In this document: positions 19,191 to 30,413 of the stretch, piece after piece
Layout of the letters: every line of letters begins with the position of its first letter
Position numbering within the stretch: position 1 is the first letter of the stretch
Assembly (NCBI GenBank): GCA_963210315.1
Contig: OY723248.1
Location: forward strand, 2,248,727-2,312,726
Direction: 5' to 3'
From: Rhynchopus euleeides
Lineage: Eukaryota; Euglenozoa; Diplonemea; Diplonemida; Diplonemidae
Length of the DNA: 64,000 nucleotides
Position numbers and translations under genes: made by a program
Notes under the pieces: model-generated
Database searches by the model: none
Seen by the model: the letters and a program-made list of their open reading frames with translations, nothing else
Told to the model about the DNA's origin: nothing

Positions 19191-19456
19191 AGGGCTTGTG
19201 TGCGTGTGTGTGTGTGGTGTCGTTCAACTCAGCAAAAAAAAATGAAATGCATGTCCAAAAAACCCTCAGCGCAGCACCCCCCCCCCCCTTTTCCTTTCCC
19301 CCCAGAGAGAATGGTTGTGTGATTTCCTTTTTCCCCCCCTTTTTAACATCGCAGCGGCCTGGCTGCTGATCTCTTTTTTCACCTCCGCTGCCCTCCCCGC
19401 GGCCCCCCCCCCCCCTCCCCTCGCCACCCTCCCCCCGCGACGGAGAGAGAGAGTGT
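19191..19456. other. GT- and C-rich low-complexity spacer
   Basis: GTGTGT runs, C-runs and GAGAGA between R copies 2 and 3. No gene. Confidence 0.4.
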
Positions 19457-19805
19457 GTGTGTGGTTATGAAGTTTTAAGGCGGTGTCGCCCTGCACGGGC
19501 AGTAGCACCTCCCCTTCAGTATCGCACTCCCGAAGGATTCCCCAACACGACGTGACACCGGTTTCGACGCGTACTCTTCGTACCCCTCCCCCCGGCCGCG
19601 TCTCTTCAGCGAAGAACCGGGGATAATCGGACCAGGGCTAGCTAAACCCTGGTGGTGTCACGGGTGGGGTTGGAGAGGGAGAAAAGGAAGAAATGAAGTT
19701 GCGAAAAAGTCAAACACTGACACGTGAAATCAATAAAAAGGGTGGTATATATCGCCCCCTTGCTGCGACGAAGACACTAAATAGTCAGGCCGCTTCAAGA
19801 GTCTT
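19457..19805 (+). repeat. Structured unit R, copy 3
   Basis: Same unit as 18041-18390 and followed, as copy 1 is, by spacer unit A. R1-A and R3-A therefore look like one duplicated ~800-bp block. Confidence 0.5.
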
Positions 19806-20255
19806 GAGGGCTTGAAGGAAGAAACAGGTTGCTGATGAGTCTCAGGAGCAGGCACCTTTTGTCCGCCCACATGACCTTCGCCCGAAGGCGAACCTCGTCC
19901 AGCTTGGCTCGATCGCCACAGAGAAGGGGATCATTCTCCGCTGTGGTGAACATCTTAAAAACCGAGGGTGCAGAGGTGGGGCAGCCCACTGGTGCGACAG
20001 CAGGCCGCCCCCGGATAGCTATAACTAGTGCATAGGAAGAATACGACGGCACACGCAACAGATGCCGAAGGCACAACGGCGGGTCACTTTTAACCACCAG
20101 AGGAGTGGCACTCCCGAGGGGTGGGGAAGGGGGGGTAGTCACAACACTTTCGAAGGAAGAAAAGGGGCAAATGGGATGTTTTGTGCAAGGTAGAAAGGAA
20201 GTCACAACATGAGGCAGGGGGGATTGCTCATCAGGCCTGGGGGAATAGAGGGTTT
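19806..20255. repeat. Spacer unit A, copy 2
   Basis: Near-identical to 18391-18839. Confidence 0.5.
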
Positions 20256-20604
20256 GTGTGTGGTTATAAAGTTTTAAGGCGGTGTCGCCCTGCACGGGCA
20301 GTAGCACCTCCCCTTCAGTATCGCACTCCCGAAGGATTCCCCAACACGACGTGACACCGGTTTCGACGCGTACTCTTCGTACCCCTCCCCCCGGCCGCGT
20401 CTCTTCAGCGAAGAACCGGGGATAATCGGACCAGGGCTAGCTAAACCCTGGTGGTGTCACGGGTGGGGTTGGAGAGGGAGAAAAAGGAAGAAATGAAGTT
20501 GCGAAAAAGTCAAACACTGACACGTGAAATCAATAAAAAGGGTGGTATATATCGCCCCCTTGCTGCGACGAAGACACTAAATAGTCAGGCCGCTTCAAGA
20601 GTCT
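20256..20604 (+). repeat. Structured unit R, copy 4
   Basis: Same unit as 18041-18390. The array order is R-A-R-spacer-R-A-R. Confidence 0.5.
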
Positions 20605-20738
20605 AGAGTGTGTGTGTGTGAGAGTAGGGAGAGTGGAGAAAACAAAAGGCCCAAACGGAGCTGCGTGCGGAGCAGCATGCCTATGTTCCTGTCCCCATTG
20701 CATTGTTTTCCCCCCACTCCCCCCACCCTCACCCTCAG

Positions 20739-20920
20739 GGGCAGCCAGGATCGCGGTTCTCATTGCATGGCACTTTTGCACCTCCGACACCCCTTGCCCC
20801 TCATGCCTGTTTCTCGACAAAACTCGTGTGGGGAAGGTGTTGCTTCAGCCGGCCTGTCAGCGCATAAACCAAACCCAGTTGAGAGAGGTTTCAGGCAAGG
20901 TGCCTTTTGACACCTCATAA
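20739..20920 (+). other. Exon-like segment
   Basis: A pyrimidine tract ending CCCTCAG at 20738 is followed by an open frame (AVLIAWHFCTSDTPCPSC ... REVSGKVPFDTS) to a TAA at 20920. An alternative donor, CAAG|GTGCCT, lies at ~20899. No family is recognised. Confidence 0.3.
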
Positions 20921-21793
20921 GGTGCTCCCTCCCACACACCTCACCTCTTGCACCGCAGTGGCTAAAAATCCCCCACTCCACCCCCCCCTGGAACAGCAGC
21001 CCACACGTTGCTGCAGAGCGCGTTGTTGTATTTCATTTGTTGCATTTTCCATTCCAAGGAATCCAAGTCCAAAGAATAGCCCCCACCGTCCCCTCCCCAA
21101 CCGCCCCCACAAAGTTGCGTTCCAAGTTGTTTTTTTTTGGGGAAAGAAAAGAAATCTCTGGGGCGGAAGGGGAGCAAAGGTGGGGTGGAGGAGTGCGGAG
21201 CGGGCGTGCCTTCTGCTGATTCGGGTAAGCTTCGGCAATCTCTTTTTGGCGTTCCCCCCCCCCCCCCCAATCAATACAGGGGGGTTGTGGGGGGAGGGGT
21301 GCCTTGCGCACCTCTCTTTGTTAGTTTCCGGCAACCGTTGCGTCATATTTTCAGCTTTCTGCCAAGCTGAAAGGCGCTCCAAAAAGAATGTTCTCGTTGG
21401 ACAGCCCTGCAGCGAAGGCCCCTAATATATGTGCCATGGGTGCCTTTGCGCTGTCTCAAACTGTGCCAGTTCGGCACACGTGTTGTCAGGCAACCTCCCT
21501 CACACTCACTTTTCTGCACTTCTGAGCGAAGCCCCCAGACGGACATCTGGCGAAAATTGCACCAAAAAAAACGCACGTATTCTATCCGTTGAGCGAAGGT
21601 ACTTCTCCCCTCCATGAAAGGAAGAACATATGCCGAACAAAACTCGTGCCCTGCACAAAAACACTCCCCACCCCCAGAAATGCTTACGATACGTTGCGTC
21701 GACAGCAGCATCAACGGGGAAAAGGGGGGCCCGGTGTGCTGTCTGAAAAAACGCGGAATTCCATCTGGCGCTCTGCGCCTGAGGTTTTCTTTT
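20921..21793. other. Spacer with weak exon-like words
   Basis: C- and T-rich spacer. A short open segment at 21353-21425 follows TTTTCAG. No gene can be supported. Confidence 0.2.
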
Positions 21794-22040
21794 GCACATA
21801 ACACACCTGTGTGGTACGGGAAATGCTACGAGGAACGCGATGGACTCGGGACTGCTGCTGGCCTCTCTTGCTATGGTTTACTTATGTTTCGTGCTCCACC
21901 TGCTCCACCTCATTCTGCACTTCAGATGATCCACTTCACGTGGGTTACGGGGTTTGGGACAACGATGATATGTTGTGTCCGACGACAAGGTAAGGTAAGC
22001 TCATCGAGGTACACCAAACCGGAGTTGTCAAATCAAAAAA
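21794..22040 (+). repeat. A1 repeat
   Basis: Direct copy of 26313-26558, starting GCACATAACACACC. It contains a hydrophobic 29-codon frame (MDSGLLLASLAMV) and a GTAAGG donor-like word, probably by chance. Confidence 0.75.
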
Positions 22041-22095
22041 GACACACCGCCCGAGAGGCAATTGGTGTGACACAACAGCGATGACACAACCACTC

Positions 22096-23005
22096 TGCCC
22101 GAGGGGGCGCGTTTTTAGCGACCGAGACCTCCTCTCCTGACTGAGGGACACACGATCTGACCGTCCGAGAGACGCAGCATTCTACCCTGCCCGAGGGGCA
22201 CCCACTCTCCTGACCGAGAGACACGCAGTCTTGCCCGAGGGGCACCTGGTTTCCTGACCGAGACAATATTCTGCCCGAGGGGCACTCACTCTCCCGACCG
22301 AGAGACACGCAGTTTTGCCCGAGGGGCACCTGTTCTCCTGACCGAGACAATATTCTGCCCGAGGGGCACCCACTCTCCCGACCGAGAGACGCAGCATCTC
22401 GCCCGAGGGGCACCTGTTCTCCTGACCGAGACAAAAATTTTGCCCGAGGGGCACCCACTCTCCCGACCGAGAGACACGCAGTCTTGCCCGAGGGGCACCT
22501 GTTCTCCTGACCGAGACAATATTCTGCCCGAGGGGCATCCACTCTCCCGACCGAGAGACGCAGCATCTCGCCCGAGGGGCACCTGTTCTCCTGACCGAGA
22601 CAAAAATTTTGCCCGAGGGGCACCCACTCTCCCGACCGAGAGACACGCAGTCTTGCCCGAGGGGCACCTGTTCTCCTGACCGAGACAATATTCTGCCCGA
22701 GGGGCATCCACTCTCCCGACCGAGAGACGCAGCATCTCGCCCGAGGGGCACCTGTTCTCCTGACCGAGACAATATTCTGCCCGAGGGGCACTCACTCTCC
22801 CGACCGAGAGACACGCAGTTTTGCCCGAGGGGCACCCGTTATCCTGACCGAGACAAAACTATGCCCGAGGGGCACCCACTCTCCCGACCGAGAGACGCAG
22901 CATCTCGCCCGAGGGGCACCTGTTCTCCTGACCGAGACAAAAATTTTGCCCGAGGGGCACCCGCTCTCCCGACCGAGAGATACACAATCTTGCCCGAGGG
23001 GCACC
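22096..23005. repeat. Hairpin tandem array I
   Basis: A ~42-bp half-unit repeats in pairs (period ~84 bp). Each carries the perfect hairpin TGCCC-GAG-GGGCA, followed alternately by CTCTCCCGACCGAGAG or TCTCCTGACCGAGA. It stays open in several frames on both strands (Pro/Arg/Ser-rich), a consequence of the period being near a multiple of three. It looks like the 5' tandem region of the split-repeat element, comparable to the array at 38440-39130. Confidence 0.8.
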
Positions 23006-23459
23006 AAATCCCGACCGAGAAGACGACCCTCACACCATGCTCGTGTCAGGTCTCAAGAGGGCCGAAGCCGCGGTTGAGGACAACAACACCCCCACGCACT
23101 GGTTCTAATAAATGACGGCGAGGTGCACGGGGGGATCAGCACGAAGGAGGGGCGCAAAAAGATGGGGATGATGACGCCGTGGTGTTCAAGGTGGTCCTCC
23201 GCCGCTTATGAACGTGACAGCGGGACAGCGCTGCGCCCGTGGCCGCAGCGGATTGAGGACATTCCCATCAGCCATCGAGACTATCACCGCGCCTCGCCGA
23301 AAACCTGCTTCACGCTTGATCGCGCTCAAGGTTTCCAAACGCATACTTCAGCTGGAGGTTCCGTCACAGAGGCGCTGACAAAGGCGGGACCAAGAGCAAC
23401 AGTCGGGTGCTGATAAATGGGTCGATACTGATGCAGCAAAGTGACGTCAGTGATATCCA

Positions 23460-24130
23460 ACTCCTACTTTCCTGACCGAGACACGATCTTGCCGAGGAGC
23501 ATCGGACCGAGACACCCACTTCTGCCTGAGGGGCACCTAGCCGAGACGCATTTTTCCTGCCCGAGGGGCATCTCGCCGAGACATTACCTGCCTGAGGGGC
23601 ACCTGGCCACGACATACCTACAGCTTACGCTTGCGGGGCACCCTGCCTGAGGAGCACCTGGCCAAGACATACATTTCCGCCTACGAGGCACCCTGCCCGA
23701 GGGGCACCTGGTCAAGACACACACTTCCGCCTACGGGGCACCCTGCCCGAGGGGCACCTGGCCAAGACAGACACCTCTGCCTACGAGGCACCCTGCCCGA
23801 GGGGCACCTGGCCAAGACATACACTTCCGCCTACGAGGCACCCTGCCCGAGGGGCACCTGGCCAAGACATACACTTCCGCCTACGAGGCACCCTGCCCGA
23901 GGGGCACCTGGTCAAGACATACATTTCCGCCTACGGGGCACCCTGCCTGAGGGGCATCTGGCCGCGACATACACTTCCGCCTACGGGGCACCCTGCCTGA
24001 GGGGCACCTGGCCAAGACGCACATTCATGCCCGAGGGACACCGGGCCGAGACATTACATTCCCTGCCTGAGGGACACCTGGCCGAGACACATTCCTGCCG
24101 AGGGGCACTCACTCCCGACCGCGAGACGCA
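23460..24130. repeat. Hairpin tandem array II
   Basis: A ~60-bp variant of array I. TGCCCGAGGGGCACCTGGCC is followed by AAGACATACACTTCCGCCTA and CGAGGCACCC, in about ten units that decay at both ends. Confidence 0.8.
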
Positions 24131-26253
24131 GGATTTTGCCTGAGGGGCACCTCCTCTCCTGACCGAGACACAACCCCGCCCAGCACAGTGCCGAGGGGCA
24201 TTTACGCTTTCGACTGGAATACCGAGCCTGACCCGGGGAGACACAATCGTGCCACAATCGTGAGGGGCATACTCTCTTGATTGAGAAATACACCTTTTTT
24301 TGCCCGAGCGACGGCACCTGAAGGCGGAAGGGTGGCCTGTCACACACAGCCTGCCAGATCCAGCTCGAGCACGGTGACGCGACGTGAGCTTTCCGAGGGC
24401 GACAGTTTTCGTGTACCAATGCAACGCCCCCGGACACGCCCCCGAGAAGCCGGCACGTCTGTCGTGCCCAGCTTATCTGCGCGAATGCCGACTACGCGCA
24501 CCCCGGCGTCAAGCGGATGCCCGCACACGCCCCAAGCGGGGCATACTCCGTCGAAGCATAGTCTCCCTGCCGGGGGACACACATTCAAGCCTGCATTATT
24601 CACAGGGGTCAGGGGGAGTTCCGGGCGTCTGTGGCCCGGTGTTGAGACGTACGACCTCACAGTTCCATGCAGGGAAGGGGAGCTGCTGACTGGACACCTG
24701 CGAGGTGCCGTGGGACATACACAGAGATCAGGTATCCAACACAGCCGAGACGCTCTCCCAAGCTGCACTGCTCGGGGAGCAAAAGAAGCAGCGACTGAGA
24801 GACGCGTCCGCATCGCCTGTGTCAGCGGTGCCGCCGCTGAGGGGGTCCACCGAAACCGCAGCCATGGCAGCGGGCCGAGATCATTCCACAAGGTTGGGGG
24901 GCAGTCGGCCAGTCTTCCCGAGTACCCAGCAGCCTACTCGACAAGCCCGAACAGCGACTGCAGCGTGCGACAAGCTCCGGTCCGCGGGGACTCACCTCTC
25001 TCATTAAGAAGGCGACTCCGAGAATCCTTCTGGCATGCCCACACCTCCAGGGCCTCGAATTTCCTCACGCACCGGGAAATACGCCCTCCACACTGAGTCC
25101 GGGCGTTACCACTGAATCGACGCCACGTGGGGCCACAGGGCCTCCGTTTGATGCGCTGTCTACGAGGCGGGCGATGGGGCAGGTACAGTGGGGATCAGCC
25201 CAGTGGGAAGGGGGCCGCAGGAACGTGTTGTCCACCGCTCGAGCGGAGTTCAGGAGACGACAGTGCGCGCGATCGCCCTCGTTCACCCAGAAGGGCCGGC
25301 ACCTCTCACACCTACCCCTGGGCACTCCATGCAGCGTCTCCAGTGCGCCATGAAGAGGCGCGTTGGGCTTCACCCCGCAACTCGCTCGCAGCCAGCGAAG
25401 ACCGGAGAGGACACAGAGAGCCACAGAGCGATCGAGATCACGCCGGAAAGCACCGGGTGTTGGCCGGGCTCCCGAAGGGCGAGAGTTTAAGACGGCCGGA
25501 CAGTAGACTGCTGCGGAGGAGCTGGGAGGCGAGTTTCAGACTGTGATTTCTCGATCCGCCGAGCCCTGTCCCCAGGCGAGAGCTGCCGGGTCATGGTGGC
25601 TGAATATGCACGAGCGTCGCGGTGGTGGTGCTGGGAGCGCACCAGAGGACTGTCACGCTGAGGGGCTGGGCATGGCCACTGACTACCTGGATACGGCCGT
25701 CTCAGTGCATCGCCCGGGGTGCAAAACGACATCGAGTATGTCAGGAAGAAGGGTCATGTGGGCACACACCAATATGTCGGAGACGTGAAGAAGCCTCGAG
25801 GGGAAGGGTTCCCCAGGGGATGGAGGATCCCGAAGAGGTACAGGGTGAGGATTCAAATACCCGGAGTGGGAAACGCACCAGACGTCGGGGGTCAGCCAAG
25901 AGCGGGTGGTTGCAGCACAGGCGGGGCTGTGTGCAACCTTTGCCCCCTTAGTTTCGCCGGGTTGAGACGCATCAACTCTCTCGCCGGGTGCGGCAACTGG
26001 AGAGACAGGCATGTTGTCGATAGGGCACACCAAGAATCACGAGGCTGACCACACGACGGCGGCACACGGCCGAGGCAGGCGGATCCCCTCAGCGAGTGAG
26101 GTTCGATCGTTTTCCGTACAAGGTGCTCGTGACAACGTAGAAAGCGGTACATTACCATCGGAGGGATGCATACGATGGGCGACGGAGCCTGATCACTTCA
26201 ATAGTAGACCGTTCGCGCGGCGTCCCTAAGTCCTTGGGTCCTAAGGGTCCTGG
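24131..26253. other. Body of the split-repeat element without recognisable gene
   Basis: Open frames of 70-270 codons occur in several frames and on both strands, but none shows a domain I recognise. Confidence 0.3.
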
Positions 26254-26312
26254 GTGGAAGCGTCCAATGCAACACTCACAGCATAGAGGCCAAGTGTTTC
26301 TCGTAGTATTTT
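26254..26312 (+). repeat. B1 repeat
   Basis: GTGGAAGCGTCCAATGCAAC to CGTAGTATTTT. Preceded by GGGTCCTGG, as B1 of the 38-43 kb element is preceded by GGGTCCTGA. Confidence 0.65.
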
Positions 26313-26558
26313 GCACATAACACACCTGTGTGGTACGGGAAATGCTACGAGGAACGCGATGGACTCGGGACTGCTGCTGGCCTCTCTTGCTATGGTTTAC
26401 TTATGTTTCGTGCTCCACCTGCTCCACCTCATTCTGCACTTCAGATGATCCACTTCACGTGGGTTACGGGGTTTGGGACAACGATGATATGTTGTGTCCG
26501 ACGACAAGGTAAGGTAAGCTCATCGAGGTACACCAAACCGGAGTTGTCAAATCAAAAA
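26313..26558 (+). repeat. A2 repeat
   Basis: Matches A1 at 21794-22040 without visible difference. Confidence 0.75.
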
Positions 26559-26612
26559 AAAATATGGGGGGGGGGGGGTTTTCAAAGTGCAAGAGGTGGA
26601 GCCCGTTCAACA

Positions 26613-26662
26613 GGTGGAAGCGTCCAATGCAACACTCACAGCATAGAGGCCAAGCGTTTTTC
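26613..26662 (+). repeat. B2 repeat
   Basis: GTGGAAGCGTCCAATGCAAC followed by ACTCACAGCATAGAGGCCAA. Slightly shorter at its end than B1. Confidence 0.6.
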
Positions 26663-26758
26663 AGACGGCATTGCCCCCTCTGCCCCTGCCTCCCCCCCCG
26701 CCCCCTCCTCCTCCCCCTCCCCCCCCGCCCCCTCCTCCTCCCCCCCCCCCCCCTAGGG

Positions 26759-27196
26759 CAGTGGTGGCAGCGTACGGCCGTACGGTACGCGTACGCGTAC
26801 GCCGTACGCACTTTCTGAAAATCGCGCTGCGTACGCGTACGCAGATTTTGCGTACGGCTGGTATTCCTGGTCTCTCAGCACACAGTAGGCCACCCAGCGG
26901 GTGGCTGGGACCTGGCCTTTGTCCCTGCCTTTCACCGATGGTTCCTTGACGCGCACGTGGCGAATAACTCGCAACACCTGCAAGTACACCCGCAAGCATA
27001 CTGCAAAAGGTACCAGTTCCGACTGGAAGGCTCGAAGGCTGCCCCTGGTACACCTGAGTTCGACTGTCGGATTTGGTGTGTGGCCATGGCCGTCTCCTGT
27101 GCTCCATAGACTGCCGTACGCAGCGCGGTACGCGTACGCGTACGCCGTACGCACTTTCTGAAAATCACGCTGCGTACGCGTACGCAGCCACCACTG
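26759..27196. mobile_element. hAT-type MITE rich in TACGCG palindromes
   Basis: This 438-bp element begins CAGTGGTGGC and ends GCCACCACTG. It is flanked by exact 8-bp duplications, CCCTAGGG (26751-26758 and 27197-27204). The subterminal regions hold repeated CGTACGCGTACGC palindromes and the sequence CTGAAAATC in both halves. It has no gene. It is inserted at the left end of the TA-flanked element that starts at 27202; its right TSD overlaps that element's first bases. Confidence 0.8.
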
Positions 27197-27201
27197 CCCT
27201 A

Positions 27202-28355
27202 GGGGGGGGTATATGCCCTTTAAAAAGCGTGAGAAACACCACATTTTTGAACATCGACTTCTTTTGACGTACCGGCCGTCAAAACCCCCACCAACCACCC
27301 CAGAACACCGATATTACCCCCTATCCGACACACCAGACCCCCTCATGGCACCTCCAGAGGCCTTTTTGCGACGTCAAAATTTTCTGCCTAGGTTTGGTAC
27401 CTGGGCCATCCCTGTGGGAGAGGTGTTCAGATTTTTGCGAACAGTGGGCATCTATTTTCAGGGTTTTTGGTGTCTGACAATGCCGAGGGGTGTGGGGGGG
27501 TGCATTCTGGTTCGAGGGCAGGGTCCACCAGACCCGTTCTCTTCCGAGAAAGGATGTCTTTGAGCCCCAAACTTGCAGCCCATCTCCTGTGGGCCTGTTT
27601 GTACGTCAATTAGCCTTTATTCTAGGCAAAACGACGCTCACATGCGTCATCCCACTTAGTCCGAGAGTCCGCTGAGACACACATCTCTGCCCTCTTCTAA
27701 TTCAGACTCAGTCAGCGCCAACCTAGCACCCTCTCTTTCTCTGTGGCTCTTTCTGTTGGTGTCACAACTGCACCAGTTGCCTAGGCCAGGCTCCATTCGA
27801 GGCAGGAAGCACATCTCTGATTATTGGTGTCGCCGTCCACAGCGTCTCTGAGTCCATGTCTTTGCAACATCTGATTGCTTACTGGAGTATTGTCAGTACA
27901 GGCATGCAACCAGGACATGTGGGATACCCAGCGGGAAATATGAAAATGGGATATCCCTGCCATCATCCGCCATATGCCCCCCCGGGAGACAGGGCCATCT
28001 CTGCGGGATATGGGGGTCAGAATCCGCAGGATATGATCACCAGGTCACGCGGGATACCCCCGCATGTGCATGGGATATCAAATGGGACATGGTTTGACCG
28101 AAGAGCCAACCATATTCCGTACAATACGTTGTATCGGTGTGGGTGGCTATGCCTGGTACCTAGGCCAGGTACCAAACCTAGGCAGGAAAATGAGCATGGC
28201 AGATAAGTGGCCCCCAGAGGGCACTGGGGGTCACCAAAGTGCCCTGTAGGTGTTTCTGGGGTGTTTTGGACCACTTTGTATGGTTGGATGTCGACTTAGG
28301 TGCCGTTTTTGCAGATGTCAAAAATTCAGGTTTCTCACGCACATATACCCCCCCC
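27202..28355. mobile_element. TA-flanked inverted-repeat element (Tc1/mariner-type MITE?)
   Basis: Termini are TAGGGGGGGGTATATG and its exact inverse CATATACCCCCCCCTA, counting the flanking TA. The inverted match continues imperfectly (GTGAGAAAC, TTTTGACATC). A longer inner inverted pair is GCCTAGGTTTGGTACCTG near 27390 and its complement near 28163-28185. The 1154-bp element carries no transposase. The TA duplication suggests Tc1/mariner mobilisation. Confidence 0.55.
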
Positions 28356-28357
28356 TA

Positions 28358-30194
28358 CCCCCCCCCCCACCACCACGCCCTCGCCACCCGTATACACTGT
28401 TGGTGTTGGCCTTAACTTCCAGCAACGTCTGAACATGTTGTTGTGTGCCTGTAGAAGCAATAAAACACGTCGCTCTTGCCGGAACCCCAAGCTAGAAAAT
28501 GTCGTAATTATGTCGGTGTCGCCATCAACGAGGATGATACATGGAAGCTCTCCCCCCCCACAAGAGCAGAACCAAACGTATGGGCGACACCAGTCCTGGG
28601 CTTGTGTTGGGTGAGGCTGCGTCATAGCACTGTCTGGGCTTTGCCTGTTCACAATGTGATAAACCGCATCCACTCTGCCTCGGCCTGCCCCACGTCTGCA
28701 AGTGAGGAACTGTCACTTGGCATGATGCTCGTTTGACCGCTTCCGATGTTTTGAGGTGGGATGATTGAAGGGGGAAGGTGCACCAGTCGTCACTCAGCAG
28801 CCCTGCATCGGTCCACTGATGCCGCTTCCCCGGCTGGGTGTCCCTCTCCCGTGTATATCTCCAATGGGTGTCCATCGCACGTCATGCACATACATAAATG
28901 GAGACACGGCGTGTCACGCAAGTAAAAATGCCAAGAAAACTAATACATGCAAGATACAGGGGTGTCTCTTCGCTGCGATTCCGACAAATAGCGCAATTCT
29001 GCCTGTTTCACTTCATATTCTCTTGTGAGATGAAACGACGGCACCCCCTGCCAAAAAAAAACGCTTGCTGGTAGCGGAGACGCCCCCCATTCCCCACCCC
29101 CTCACCACCAAACGATTGTGTATCCCCACTGAACAAGACTCCGTTCGCTCAAACCGTCCCAACAAGCCACAGCGAGTTCGATGGGATCTGGGCGATCTGA
29201 GTGTATGCCATCGGAATGCAACACATTCTAGCTACATGGTCGTCGGGCTGGTGGTGGGCATGCCAAGGATCAGTGGGAGGGTGGGTCTAGGCTGTGTCAG
29301 GCTGTGTCAAGCTGCGTCAGGTGTGATGCCTGCTTTGTTAGGGCATTCACTTTATTTGACATGCGGCTGAGAGCGGAGGTGTCCCATTGAATGTTGCAGC
29401 CCCACCCCACCCGCAGGAGGTGCTGCAGCTGCACTGCTCCAGAGAAACACGGGAAGAAACGATATTTTCAAAAAAAAATAACAAGAATGAAGAACCAGGC
29501 GCATCTCGATGATGAGCCGCACATGTTTTTTTTCTTTGTCGAGCGAAATCCAAACCCCGACCGAATGAGAACGAACGCTACTTCCATCAACACCCCACCC
29601 TCCGCAATCGGGGAACACATCTTCCAACCAAAACTGAATGCGGAAATGATGCCCACACACATGTCCTTGACCAGGGCCGCGGGGTCTCCGATCCCTTCGA
29701 CCCATCATCATCCTGCGTGTCTGGGCATCCCGCACCATATTTGTCTGTGTGTCGACTGTGCTTGTGGGACTGTGTCCGGCAAAGGTCCCTTCTCAGGATT
29801 CCTGGCAAAACGTACGGCAGGCAACCCCCCTTGGGTTTGCATGTCTGGCAATGGCAGCACTCGTTTTGCTGGAGCAAGGCAGCCTTGGTGCCTCTGGCGG
29901 GCCCTCTGCAGCCGACTGCAGGCCTGGTTCCTGTAAAAGTGTACACTGCCCTACACCCACTGCCCGGTTTCGTTCCTCTTCACCCACTCCACTCGCTGGC
30001 GACGTGCCGCTATCTTCGCTATGCAGAATAGCCAACACAGAGCTCTTCCATAAACCCAGCAGTTGCGATTGACTAAACTGCCAGTCGCCGCTATCCAGTC
30101 AGCGCACGTTTCTCTCTGCCTCTGATTTATTGCAAGGACCTTTTGCTTTTACTCGCCCAAAAACTCTCGCCTGCCCCACCAAAGCCGTGCCCAG
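28358..30194. other. Intergenic region with exon-like words
   Basis: Mixed composition. Open segments at ~28546-28736 (WALPVHNVINRIHSASACP) and ~29749-30072 (ATPLGFACLAMAALVLLE, a possible membrane segment) look protein-like, but splice contexts are weak. No gene is called. Confidence 0.2.
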
Positions 30195-30355
30195 GGGGCA
30201 GTATTTCATCATCCCCCGGGTATGATTCCTTTTTGGTAGCTCGGCGTAGCCAACTGGGGAGGAGCACGTCGGTGCCTGTGCTGCGCCCCACGCCCCCCGT
30301 GGGAACACCGTCAGTAAAGAGGGTCGTTCTTTCGGTGCCGGGCTTGAGGGGCTGA
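30195..30355 (+). other. Exon-like segment
   Basis: After CCGTGCCCAG an open frame reads GGSISSSPGYDSFLVARRSQ and ends at a stop at 30355. It could be the last exon of a host gene whose 3' flank received the element at 30414. No family is recognised. Confidence 0.3.
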
Positions 30356-30413
30356 CTGGCAGGGCTCGGGCTGTGCTTCTCCCGCCGAGAGCTTCAAAAA
30401 AAATTGTGTTGTG

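Larger units (their letters stand above)
21794..26662 (+). mobile_element. Split-direct-repeat element (YR-retrotransposon type), interior broken or non-autonomous
   Basis: The layout is A1 (21794-22040), body, B1 (26254-26312), A2 (26313-26558), B2 (26613-~26662). This A1-body-B1-A2-B2 order is the split-repeat structure of PAT/Ngaro-type tyrosine-recombinase retrotransposons. A1 and A2 (about 247 bp) look identical, so the last mobilisation was recent. B starts GTGGAAGCGTC, as in the YR element at 38285-43232, and ends in a T run. The body holds hairpin arrays and then 1.9 kb without a recognisable gag, YR or RT domain. It is treated as a fossil or passenger copy. Confidence 0.6.

Noticed and set aside
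18380-20307. Duplicated minus-strand protein of 130-170 codons in the spacer units
   Set aside because: Differences between the two copies are mostly amino-acid-changing and the frame runs into the structured unit R.
21678-22084. Host exon ending in a GTAAGG donor
   Set aside because: Most of it lies in the A1 repeat of the split-repeat element and recurs at 26313. The protein-like look is probably chance.
22033-23115. Repeat proteins from long open frames on both strands of the hairpin array
   Set aside because: Both strands are open only because the repeat period is near a multiple of three. The peptides are simple and have no start or promoter context.
22096-24130. CRISPR-like array of regularly spaced repeats
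   Set aside because: The spacers are themselves repetitive, the units drift, there are no cas genes and the setting is eukaryotic. It is a tandem satellite.
24281-25546. Protein-coding gene (open frames of 100-271 codons)
   Set aside because: Frames of similar length overlap on both strands with Arg/Ser/Pro-rich composition and no domain. They look like open frames from base composition.
21794-26558. LTR retrotransposon with 247-bp LTRs
   Set aside because: The flanks show no target duplication, there is no primer-binding site or polypurine tract by eye, and B repeats flank the second copy. Split direct repeats explain the layout better.
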